From Anaeroplasmataceae bacterium (GTDB taxonomy: Bacteria > Bacillota_I > Bacilli_A > Acholeplasmatales > JAEDCM01), in contig JAEDCM010000001.1 of assembly GCA_016294165.1 (NCBI GenBank), forward strand, positions 1 through 64,000: a stretch of DNA of 64,000 bases, written 5' to 3'. The stretch's first letter is position 1. The number at the start of each line of letters is the position of its first letter. The position numbers were made by a program, and so were the translations under genes. Positions 58,080 through 64,000 of this stretch are shown one piece after another. The notes under the pieces are model-generated. The model searched no databases. It saw only the letters and a program-made list of their open reading frames with translations, and had not been told where the DNA came from.

Positions 58080-58796
58080 ATGGAAACTAAAACTGATAAC
58101 AGATACAAAGGAAAATATGTTGTATTTAATGAAATGGGAATGGTTAGATACCGTTTAAAAGCTAGCAATGGTGAGGGGTTAATTGTTAGTGAACCATATG
58201 CTAACTTAAAAGCTTGTAAAACAGGAATTGAAACACTAAAGAAGAATGTGGAAACGTCTCATATTTCAATTACTAAGGATAAACATGATTTATGGAGTTT
58301 CCAATTAATCACTATGCAAGGTCGTGTTTTAGCTCAAAGTGCCAACTATAAGACTGAAAAGAGCGTTAAAAATGCTGTGGAATCATTCAAAAAATTTGTT
58401 AGCACTGATGTAATTGTTGAAGATGATAGTGAAGCAAGTCACTATGAAGTATTTAACAAGATTGTTAGTCCGCAATCAAAGGGAAAATATGTAATCGAAG
58501 AGGATGAATATGGTTTCTCTTATACTTTAAAAGCTAGTAATGGTGCGGTTATTGCTACTAGCCAAGTATACAAATCTTATGCAAGCTGTAAAGAAGCTTT
58601 AGAAAACTTTAGAGAATTGGCATATACTGGAGATTTCTACATTTTTGAAGATAAAAATGGAAAATTCCAATTTAAGCTTTACAGTAAACAAAAACGTTTA
58701 GTAATGGCTGGAGAAGTATATGATGATAAGAATAGAGCCATGAGTGTTGTGGAATCTATTAAGAGATTCGCAAAAGAAGGTAAATTAGTAGAATAG
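58080..58796 (+). CDS. YegP-like protein with four UPF0339 (DUF1508) repeats
   Basis: A 238-aa protein made of four DUF1508 units. The first (GKYVVFNEMGMVRYRLKASNG) and third (GKYVIEEDEYGFSYTLKASNG) are closely alike; the second and fourth are more diverged. The usual bacterial YegP has two units, so this looks like a duplicated form. Each unit is a small beta-beta-alpha fold of unknown function, often in stress or regulatory contexts. Cotranscribed with the small membrane protein upstream. GGAGAG precedes the ATG. Confidence 0.88.
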   Translation: METKTDNRYKGKYVVFNEMGMVRYRLKASNGEGLIVSEPYANLKACKTGIETLKKNVETSHISITKDKHDLWSFQLITMQGRVLAQSANYKTEKSVKNAVESFKKFVSTDVIVEDDSEASHYEVFNKIVSPQSKGKYVIEEDEYGFSYTLKASNGAVIATSQVYKSYASCKEALENFRELAYTGDFYIFEDKNGKFQFKLYSKQKRLVMAGEVYDDKNRAMSVVESIKRFAKEGKLVE

Positions 58797-58820
58797 CTTC
58801 CATTTGGAAGTTATTTTTTT
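58795..58820 (+). terminator. Terminator
   Basis: AGCTTCC / GGAAGTT stem (one wobble) with T7 tail. Confidence 0.8.
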
Positions 58821-58838
58821 AAAAAAAGGAGTTTTTAA

Positions 58839-59627
58839 ATGTTTACATTAGATAATATGATTTATGATATTAAAAATATGGGAATCGATGAGAATACTAA
58901 CCTTTTTATTCATTCATCATATAAAAGTATTGGAGATGTCGAAGCCAAAACCGTAATTGATGCCTTTATTGCGGTTGTTAAGGATAGCCTACTAATGTTT
59001 CCTACACATACCTGGGGATATATTAAAGAGGATAATGATGTATTTGATAAGGAAAATAGTCCTTCAAATGTTGGTTATTTAACCAATGTAGCTTTAAAAA
59101 TGGAAGGTTTTTATCGTTCAAATCATCCTACTCATAGCATTGCAGCTCATGGAAAAAAAGCTTTAGAATACGTTAAATTAGATGATTTTAGCAGCACACC
59201 AACACCAATGAGTGGTTGCATGGGAAATTTGATTAATATTAACGCCAAAATCCTTTTTTTAGGTGCTCCTTTAAGTAAAAATACCTTTATTCATGCTTGT
59301 GAGGAGGAAATGAAGGTCAAAAATCGTTTTACGGATAAAAAATATCATTTTATTACTAAGGACAAGGATAAAAAAATGGATTATTATATGTACCGTCATT
59401 TTAATGCACAATGTCCGCACATTAGTGATAATTATGAGAAATTATTGCCTTCTTTTTTAAGATTAGGCATTGCAATTGCTGGTAAAATTGGAAATAGCAC
59501 ATGCTATCTATTAGATGCCAATAAGGTCTTTAAATATGTTTGCTTTTTAATCAAAAAGGATCCTCATATTTTTGATGATAATCGTGAAATTAAAGAGGAT
59601 TATATTAAAGAATACTTAAGAGGGTGA
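58839..59627 (+). CDS. AAC(3)-family N-acetyltransferase
   Basis: A 262-aa protein of the aminoglycoside 3-N-acetyltransferase family. Conserved blocks include IHSSYKSIG, LLMFPTHTW, RSNHPTHSIAAHG (with the His dyad), TPMSGCMGNL and LFLGAPLSKNTFIHACEE. True AAC(3) enzymes inactivate aminoglycosides, but many chromosomal members act on other amines (for example in glycan or FrbF-like pathways). The operon context with NudC and a sirtuin does not suggest a resistance element. Drug resistance is therefore not claimed. Confidence 0.85.
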   Translation: MFTLDNMIYDIKNMGIDENTNLFIHSSYKSIGDVEAKTVIDAFIAVVKDSLLMFPTHTWGYIKEDNDVFDKENSPSNVGYLTNVALKMEGFYRSNHPTHSIAAHGKKALEYVKLDDFSSTPTPMSGCMGNLININAKILFLGAPLSKNTFIHACEEEMKVKNRFTDKKYHFITKDKDKKMDYYMYRHFNAQCPHISDNYEKLLPSFLRLGIAIAGKIGNSTCYLLDANKVFKYVCFLIKKDPHIFDDNREIKEDYIKEYLRG

Positions 59628-59632
59628 TTAAA

Positions 59633-60424
59633 GTGATCCAGGATATGGGTAATTTAGATATAACTTATAAAAATATTGAGATTTCCGATGATGATTATAT
59701 ACTAGTATATAATAAGAATAATTTATTGTTTATTAATGATCAAATTCCCAAGTATAAGGATATAAAGATTAAAGGTATTTTTGGTTTTAGCTTTAATGGT
59801 CAAAATTATTTTATATCTAATGAAAAATTTGAAGGTAATTATAAAAGCTTAAGAGAAATACGCGCAATGAATAATATGATTAGCTATATTGCCTATTCAG
59901 GATATCATTTATCATGTTTTTTATTGAACAAATATTGTCCAAAATGTGGTGCTGAATTAATTCATAGCGATTCTAATCATGAGTTAAAATGTAATTTGTG
60001 TAATAATCTTCTTTATCCCAAAATTGCTCCAGCGGTTATTGTTGGAATCATTAATGGCGATAAGCTATTATTAACTAAATATGCGGATGGAATTAGAAAT
60101 AATTATGCTTTAGTTGCCGGTTATTGTGAAGTTGGTGAATCATTTGAACAAACCATCAAAAGAGAAATTGCTGAAGAGGTTGGATTAAAGGTTAAAAATA
60201 TTAGATATTTTGCAAATCAACCATGGGGAGTTTCTGAAGGTATTTTAGTAGGTTTTTTCTGTGATTTAGATGGAAGTGATAAGTTAAGTGACAATATTTT
60301 GGAGTTTTCAAAAGGTGAATTAAAAGAGGCAAGATGGTTTGAAAGAGAAGAAATTGAGGAACAAAAAAGTCTTTTAACCTTAACCTCTACGATGATTGAG
60401 GCATTTAGGAGAAATGAATTATGA
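59633..60424 (+). CDS. nudC: NAD(H) pyrophosphatase / NADH-cap hydrolase, NudC-like
   Basis: A 263-aa Nudix hydrolase with an N-terminal NudC-type domain, a four-Cys zinc ribbon (YCPKCGAE...KCNLCNNL), and the Nudix box GYCEVGESFEQTIKREIAEEVGL. The NudC-specific motif downstream reads NQPWGVSEG (SQPWPFP in the type enzyme), close but not identical. It cleaves NADH to NMNH and AMP and can remove NAD caps from RNA. The GTG at 59633 is chosen, 4 nt after GGTGAT; an earlier GTG at 59624 lies in that site. Its stop overlaps the sirtuin start. Confidence 0.88.
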   Translation: MIQDMGNLDITYKNIEISDDDYILVYNKNNLLFINDQIPKYKDIKIKGIFGFSFNGQNYFISNEKFEGNYKSLREIRAMNNMISYIAYSGYHLSCFLLNKYCPKCGAELIHSDSNHELKCNLCNNLLYPKIAPAVIVGIINGDKLLLTKYADGIRNNYALVAGYCEVGESFEQTIKREIAEEVGLKVKNIRYFANQPWGVSEGILVGFFCDLDGSDKLSDNILEFSKGELKEARWFEREEIEEQKSLLTLTSTMIEAFRRNEL

Positions 60425-61131
60425 AATATCAAAGATTAAAAGAAATAATTAGAGATTCAAAGCGTATTGTATTATTTACTGGTGCTGGAATATCAACACC
60501 ATCAGGAATACCTGATTTTAGAAGTGCCAATGGTTTATATAATGAGAAGAATAATTACAATTATTCGCCTGAGGAAATCATTAGCCATAGTTTTTTTATG
60601 GCTCATCCTAAGGAGTTTTATGAGTTTTATTTTCATAAAATGGTCTATAAGGAGGCTTTGCCAAACAAGGCTCATTTATATTTTGCTAATTTAAAAAATT
60701 TAAGTAGTGTTGTAACGCAAAATATTGATAATTTACATACTTTAGCAAATAGTAAAAAAGTCTATGAATTACATGGATCAATATATCGTAATTATTGTAT
60801 GAAATGTCACAAATTTTACTCTTTAGATGATCTAGAAATGAATGATGTACCTAGATGTAGCTGTGGTGGAATTATTAAGCCTGATGTTGTGCTTTATGAA
60901 GAGGGATTAGATGAGGATGTTGTTTATGGTGCCATTAATGAAATAAGTAAGTGTGATACCTTAATTGTTGTAGGGACATCTTTAAATGTTTATCCTGCAG
61001 CCTCATATTTAAGATATTTCAAAGGTGATAATTTAATTTTAATTAATAAATCACATACTCCCTATGATAATATGGCAACCTTATGCTTTAATGAGGATAT
61101 CATTGAGGTTATCAATAAAATTTGTGAATAA
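60421..61131 (+). CDS. NAD-dependent protein deacylase (sirtuin)
   Basis: A 236-aa Sir2-family enzyme with TGAGIS...GIPDFRS for NAD binding, TQNIDNLH, the catalytic His in ELHGSI, and a zinc site CMKC...CSC. It removes acyl groups from lysines using NAD. Coupled to nudC by ATGA, so two NAD-consuming activities are made together. Class cannot be fixed; the CobB-like Tyr/Arg pair for succinyl removal is not evident. Confidence 0.92.
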   Translation: MKYQRLKEIIRDSKRIVLFTGAGISTPSGIPDFRSANGLYNEKNNYNYSPEEIISHSFFMAHPKEFYEFYFHKMVYKEALPNKAHLYFANLKNLSSVVTQNIDNLHTLANSKKVYELHGSIYRNYCMKCHKFYSLDDLEMNDVPRCSCGGIIKPDVVLYEEGLDEDVVYGAINEISKCDTLIVVGTSLNVYPAASYLRYFKGDNLILINKSHTPYDNMATLCFNEDIIEVINKICE

Positions 61132-61157
61132 TGTCCATTAAAAAAGGACATTTTTTT
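61131..61157 (+). terminator. Terminator
   Basis: ATGTCC / GGACAT hairpin with T7 tail at the sirtuin stop codon. Confidence 0.85.
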
Positions 61158-61206
61158 GTGATTTGTTCGTGTAGAGTATTTTTAACTTGAAAGGATAAAA
61201 AAGAAC

Positions 61207-61235
61207 TTGCATTAAAATTGTAAAAAATATATAAT
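61207..61235 (+). promoter_or_regulatory. Promoter of asd
   Basis: TTGCAT (61207-61212), 17 bp, TATAAT (61230-61235). The leader of about 30 nt leaves no room for a lysine riboswitch. Confidence 0.65.
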
Positions 61236-61268
61236 TTAATGTAATAAAGTGAAAGGAAGAATAACAAC

Positions 61269-62351
61269 ATGAAAAAATATAATGTCGGAATCGTTGGAGC
61301 AACTGGAATGGTTGGTCAAAGATTTATTTCGTTATTAGAAAATCATCCTTGGTTTAATATTGCTTGCTTAGCTGCTAGTAGTCGTTCAAAGGGTAAAAAA
61401 TATATTGAAGCTGTAGGAAATAGATGGGCAATGAAAACACCTATTCCTGAAGCAGTAAAAGAAATGGTAATCTTTGATGCTAAAGAGGATATCAAAGAAA
61501 TCACAAGTATGGTTGATTTTGTTTTTTGCGCTGTGGATATGAAAAAAGATGAAATCAGAGCATTAGAAGAAGAATATGCAAAGGCTGAATGTATTGTTGT
61601 ATCTAACAATAGTGCTCATCGTCATACACCAGATGTACCAATGATCATTCCAGAGGTAAATGATGATCACCTTGCAATCATCGAAGCTCAAAAGAAGAGA
61701 TTAGGAACAAAAAGAGGATTTATTGCGGTTAAATCTAACTGCTCATTACAAAGCTATGTGCCAGCTTTAGCCCCTTTAATGGATTTAGGAATTAAAGATG
61801 TTATGGTGACAACATATCAAGCGATTAGTGGGGCTGGTAAAACATTTGAAACATGGCCAGAAATGGTTGATAACTGTATTCCATATATCGGTGGTGAAGA
61901 AGAAAAATCTGAAAAAGAGCCTTTAAAGATTTTTGGTAAAATCGAAGGTGATGTGATCGTTGATGCGACTAGTCCAAATATTTCGGCTCAATGCATCCGT
62001 GTAGCATGCAGTGATGGACATATGGCAGCTGTGTTTGTTAAATTTAATAAAAAACCAGAAAAGGAAGAAATTTTAAAGAGATGGCAAGAATATAAAGGTC
62101 TTCCTCAAGATTTAAATTTACCATCTGCTCCTAAACAATTTTTAAATTATTTCGTAGAGGATAATCGTCCTCAAACTAATTTAGATCGTAATTTAGAAAA
62201 TGGTATGGCTATTAGTTTAGGAAGATTAAGAGATGATAGTATTTTTGATTATAAATTCATAGGTCTATCACATAATACCCTAAGAGGAGCGGCTGGTGGA
62301 GCGGTTTTACTAGCTGAGCTATTATGTGCTAAAAACTATATTACTAAGTAA
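61269..62351 (+). CDS. asd: Aspartate-semialdehyde dehydrogenase (archaeal/fungal-type)
   Basis: A 360-aa NADP-linked enzyme forming aspartate semialdehyde for lysine, threonine, methionine and cell-wall diaminopimelate. The cofactor loop is VGATGMVGQRF, the catalytic Cys is in VKSNCSLQ, and SHNTLRGAAGGAV ends the domain. Length and sequence fit the archaeal/fungal subgroup rather than the usual bacterial Asd, as in a number of Bacillota. Monocistronic with its own promoter and terminator. Confidence 0.92.
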   Translation: MKKYNVGIVGATGMVGQRFISLLENHPWFNIACLAASSRSKGKKYIEAVGNRWAMKTPIPEAVKEMVIFDAKEDIKEITSMVDFVFCAVDMKKDEIRALEEEYAKAECIVVSNNSAHRHTPDVPMIIPEVNDDHLAIIEAQKKRLGTKRGFIAVKSNCSLQSYVPALAPLMDLGIKDVMVTTYQAISGAGKTFETWPEMVDNCIPYIGGEEEKSEKEPLKIFGKIEGDVIVDATSPNISAQCIRVACSDGHMAAVFVKFNKKPEKEEILKRWQEYKGLPQDLNLPSAPKQFLNYFVEDNRPQTNLDRNLENGMAISLGRLRDDSIFDYKFIGLSHNTLRGAAGGAVLLAELLCAKNYITK

Positions 62352-62360
62352 AATAAAAAT

Positions 62361-62390
62361 GACTTAAGTTTCAAACTTAAGTCTTTTTTT
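62361..62390 (+). terminator. Terminator after asd
   Basis: GACTTAAGTTT / AAACTTAAGTC 11-bp perfect stem with T7 tail. Confidence 0.92.
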
Positions 62391-62402
62391 GCTTTCAAGA
62401 TG

Positions 62403-62433
62403 AAAAAAAGGTCTAGATTATCCTAGACCTTTT
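62403..62433 (-). terminator. Terminator after the ferredoxin gene
   Basis: On the minus strand AAAGGTCTAG / CTAGACCTTT stem with a T-rich tail. Confidence 0.88.
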
Positions 62434-62438
62434 ATATA

Positions 62439-62606
62439 TTATTCTTCGCTGATAGCACCAACTGGGCATACACTTTCGCATGCACCGCAATCAATACAAG
62501 TATCTGCATCAATTGAATAGATATCTCCTTCACTGATTGCATCAACAGGACATTGACTTTGGCATGTACCACATGCTAAACATTCATCACTAATAACTCT
62601 TGGCAT
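62439..62606 (-). CDS. 2[4Fe-4S] ferredoxin
   Basis: A 55-aa clostridial-type ferredoxin with two complete cluster motifs: CLACGTCQSQCP (Cys 9, 12, 15, 19) and CIDCGACESVCP (Cys 37, 40, 43, 47), separated by an acidic stretch. It carries low-potential electrons, for example from pyruvate:ferredoxin oxidoreductase to the [FeFe] hydrogenase at 5.3 kb. The reading frame is short but certain, with AGGAGGTAAC before the ATG and its own promoter and terminator. Confidence 0.96.
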   Translation of the reverse strand: MPRVISDECLACGTCQSQCPVDAISEGDIYSIDADTCIDCGACESVCPVGAISEE

Positions 62607-62636
62607 AACTGTTACCTCCTATCCATTTCTAATCTT

Positions 62637-62664
62637 ATTTTAACATATATATTAAAAAAGTAAA
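62637..62664 (-). promoter_or_regulatory. Promoter of the ferredoxin gene
   Basis: On the minus strand TTTACT, 16 bp, TAAAAT, about 30 bp before the ATG. Confidence 0.55.
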
Positions 62665-62683
62665 TATAATTTTGCTATTTTAC

Positions 62684-62712
62684 TTGTATTTATTTGTTTA
62701 ATTTAGTAAAAT
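62684..62712 (+). promoter_or_regulatory. Promoter of yneF
   Basis: TTGTAT (62684-62689), 17 bp, TAAAAT (62707-62712), divergent from the ferredoxin promoter. Confidence 0.6.
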
Positions 62713-62738
62713 ATACACGTGAATAGGAGTTGAAATTT

Positions 62739-62954
62739 ATGAATTTAGGATTAGCGATTTTTTTAATCGTTTTAGCTTTAATCGTTGGATTAGTTGTAGG
62801 ATTTATTCTTACTAAAAAATATGTACAAAAGCAGTTAAAGAAAAACCCACCAGTTAATGAAAATATGATTCGTGCTATGTTTAGACAAATGGGTAGAACA
62901 GCATCTGAAAAACAAATTAGAGAAGTAATGCGTTCGATGAATGATGCTAGATAA
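62739..62954 (+). CDS. yneF: UPF0154 (YneF) membrane protein
   Basis: A 71-aa protein of the YneF family. One N-terminal transmembrane helix (LAIFLIVLALIVGLVVGF) is followed by KKYVQKQLKKNPPVNENMIRAMFRQMGRTASEKQI, the conserved cytosolic part. Function unknown; widespread in Bacillota and Mollicutes. The ATG at 62739 has AGGAG 9 nt before it; an in-frame TTG at 62730 overlaps that site. Confidence 0.93.
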   Translation: MNLGLAIFLIVLALIVGLVVGFILTKKYVQKQLKKNPPVNENMIRAMFRQMGRTASEKQIREVMRSMNDAR

Positions 62955-62977
62955 GACAGTGTAGCTGTCTTTTTTTA
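62953..62977 (+). terminator. Terminator after yneF
   Basis: AAGACAG / CTGTCTT hairpin with T7 tail at the stop codon. Confidence 0.88.
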
Positions 62978-62994
62978 TATGTGAGGAGGATTTT

Positions 62995-63534
62995 ATGCAT
63001 ATTATTAAGCATTTTAGGACAATCACTAGACATCGCCATATGGTTTTAAAGTACTGCTTTAAATGTGGTCTATACAAGCAAGGATTGCTTCATGATTTGT
63101 CAAAATATGGATTTAAAGAGTTTTTTACCGGTGCTAAATATTATTTAGGGGTTAAATCACCTCATACTAATGAAAGGGCTAAAAAGGGCTATAGTGAGGC
63201 TTGGATGCATCATTATGGAAGAAATAAGCATCATTCAGAATATTGGTATGATTATAATATCGAGCATAATTGCTATATGCCGGTTGAAATGCCTAATAAA
63301 TATATTTTTGAGATGTTTTGTGATCGTTTAGCCGCCTCTAAAAATTATAACCGTAAAAACTATAATCCTAGTATTCCTTTAGAATACTTTTTAAATGAAC
63401 AAGATCGCATCATTATGCATGAAAAAACGAAGGAAAAAATTTTGTTTTTACTTAATTTATATGTAGAGAAGGGAGAAAAAGAGGTTTTTAGATTTATCAA
63501 AAAGAATAAAAAGACCTTTAAAATAGAACAATGA
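62995..63534 (+). CDS. DUF5662 family protein
   Basis: A 179-aa soluble protein with a His/Asp-rich pattern: an N-terminal HIIKHFRTITRHRHMV, then LLHDLSKYGFKEF and AWMHHYGRNKHHSEYW, as in DUF5662. The HD and HH motifs suggest a metal-binding, HD-like helical domain, possibly a hydrolase; no activity is known to me. A GAGGAGG site precedes the ATG. Its stop overlaps the following DUF3737 gene. Confidence 0.82.
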   Translation: MHIIKHFRTITRHRHMVLKYCFKCGLYKQGLLHDLSKYGFKEFFTGAKYYLGVKSPHTNERAKKGYSEAWMHHYGRNKHHSEYWYDYNIEHNCYMPVEMPNKYIFEMFCDRLAASKNYNRKNYNPSIPLEYFLNEQDRIIMHEKTKEKILFLLNLYVEKGEKEVFRFIKKNKKTFKIEQ

Positions 63535-64000
63535 AAGAAATAGTTAATAAACAATTTCAAGAAGAAAGAGCGCTTTATAATGCCAAAGGTGTTAAACTAA
63601 TTTCATGCCGCTTTGAGGGTGAAGAAGATGGTGAATCAGCTTTAAAAGAATCAAGTGATTTTATCCTTGAAAAATGCTTTATGGATTTAAGATATCCTAT
63701 TTGGCATTCAAAGAATGCAAAATTAAATGAAGCCGTTTTAACACCTAATTGTCGTGCTGCCATTTGGTATTGTGATAGTATTAATATTAATAATTCAAAG
63801 CTACATGGGATAAAAGCGTTAAGAGAATGCCATAATGTTAAGATTGATAATACCGATATTATTTCTTTAGAATTCGGATGGAAAAGTAGTAATATTGAGC
63901 TTAATGATTGCAATTTTGAAGGCGAATATGCCTTTTTAGATAGTAAAAATATTGAGATAAAAAAAATCAATTTTAATGGTAAATATTCGTTTCAATATGT
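63531..64000 (+). CDS. DUF3737 family protein, N-terminal part
   Basis: The gene starts at an ATG overlapping the previous stop (ATGA) and runs out of the window; 156 residues are visible. They match DUF3737: EERALYNAKGVKLISCRFEG, GESALKESSDFILEKCFM, YPIWHSKNAKL and AIWYCDSINI, a right-handed beta-helix made of repeated short strands. The family is of unknown function in gut Bacillota; a sugar- or wall-related role has been guessed from the fold. Coupled to the DUF5662 gene. Only the plus strand is coding here. Confidence 0.85.
   Translation, partial: MKEIVNKQFQEERALYNAKGVKLISCRFEGEEDGESALKESSDFILEKCFMDLRYPIWHSKNAKLNEAVLTPNCRAAIWYCDSININNSKLHGIKALRECHNVKIDNTDIISLEFGWKSSNIELNDCNFEGEYAFLDSKNIEIKKINFNGKYSFQY

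Noticed and set aside
58839..59627. Aminoglycoside resistance gene on a mobile element
   Set aside because: Base composition and operon structure match the neighbours, there is no transposase or integron feature, and family members have other roles.
61236..61268. Lysine riboswitch before asd
   Set aside because: The promoter lies so close to the gene that the leader is only about 30 nt.
1..64000. Mollicute-like code (TGA = Trp), suggested by the very low GC content
   Set aside because: TGA ends several genes (pepV, pssA, psd, the sirtuin's upstream nudC) and Trp is written TGG, so the standard bacterial code applies.
1..64000. Insertion sequences, prophage, integrase or CRISPR-Cas genes
   Set aside because: None recognised anywhere; the only possible mobile feature is the inverted-repeat element at 57.5 kb.

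Overview
The window is AT-rich DNA from a low-GC, Gram-positive (Bacillota) anaerobe. TGA is used as a stop codon (for example at the end of the pepV and pssA genes), so this is not a TGA-recoding mollicute. Promoters of the TTGACA/TTTACA - 16 to 18 bp - TATAAT type and strong Shine-Dalgarno sites (often GGTGAT followed by 4-5 nt and the start) recur. Four genes belong to endospore families (SspI, a CotY/CotZ-like protein, CotJC and a fused CotJA-CotJB), so the organism is probably a spore former. Together with the [FeFe] hydrogenase, pyruvate phosphate dikinase and pectin/uronate enzymes, this suggests a fermentative gut-type bacterium, perhaps of the Erysipelotrichia-like Bacilli. The lineage is inferred, not proven.

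Layout. 1-4.1 kb: end of dnaK, dnaJ, tRNA-Leu, a membrane GGDEF protein and a DUF1905/C39-like protein. 4.1-9.5 kb: threonine deaminase, [FeFe] hydrogenase, ppdK. 9.7-12.6 kb: a large lipoprotein pectinesterase with a Thr-rich stalk. 13.1-16.8 kb: a tightly overlapped phospholipid operon (flippase-like protein, pssA, psd, PAP2, membrane protein). 16.8-18.6 kb (minus): PPi-type phosphofructokinase plus a membrane protein. 18.8-24.7 kb: protein quality control (tig, clpX, lon) and ysxC. 24.7-29.6 kb: spore proteins, a pair of degenerate PTS-like proteins, uppP and a nuclease-helicase fusion. 29.7-32.5 kb: pepV, trmB and two uncharacterised genes. 32.6-35.9 kb: KDG/KDPG cluster (eda, two PfkB kinases, YhcH-type protein). 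35.9-38.4 kb: membrane proteins and a lipoprotein. 38.5-40.1 kb: kduI-kduD. 40.2-45.5 kb: ECF S component plus coaX, phosphohexomutase, pepP, FAH-family enzyme. 45.6-48.4 kb: a four-gene overlapping cassette with a secreted protein and a small ABC transporter. 48.5-50.7 kb: cvpA and infC-rpmI-rplT. 50.8 kb: a 6S-like RNA. 51-56.5 kb: galU, DEAD-box helicase, RpiB-like isomerase, rsmD-coaD. 56.6-57.5 kb (minus): cotJ genes. 57.5-58.8 kb: an inverted-repeat element and YegP-like genes. 58.8-64 kb: AAC(3)-like/nudC/sirtuin, asd, ferredoxin, yneF, DUF5662 and the start of a DUF3737 gene.

How the genes work together. The pectinesterase would demethylate pectin outside the cell. KduI, KduD, KDG kinase and KDPG aldolase then take unsaturated-uronate products to pyruvate and glyceraldehyde 3-phosphate; no pectate lyase is in the window. 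PPi-dependent phosphofructokinase and PPDK together suggest PPi-linked glycolysis. The [FeFe] hydrogenase and ferredoxin would dispose of electrons as H2.

The most unusual points are: likely AUU/AUC start codons (uppP, infC and one unknown gene); an HPr-like and EIIB-like pair in which both phospho-acceptor residues are replaced; a CotJA-CotJB fusion; ribosomal protein L20 with a Rho_N/SAP-like tail; a PD-(D/E)XK-XPD-type helicase fusion; a 238-bp inverted-repeat-bounded intergenic element; and a run of four hairpins before rsmD.
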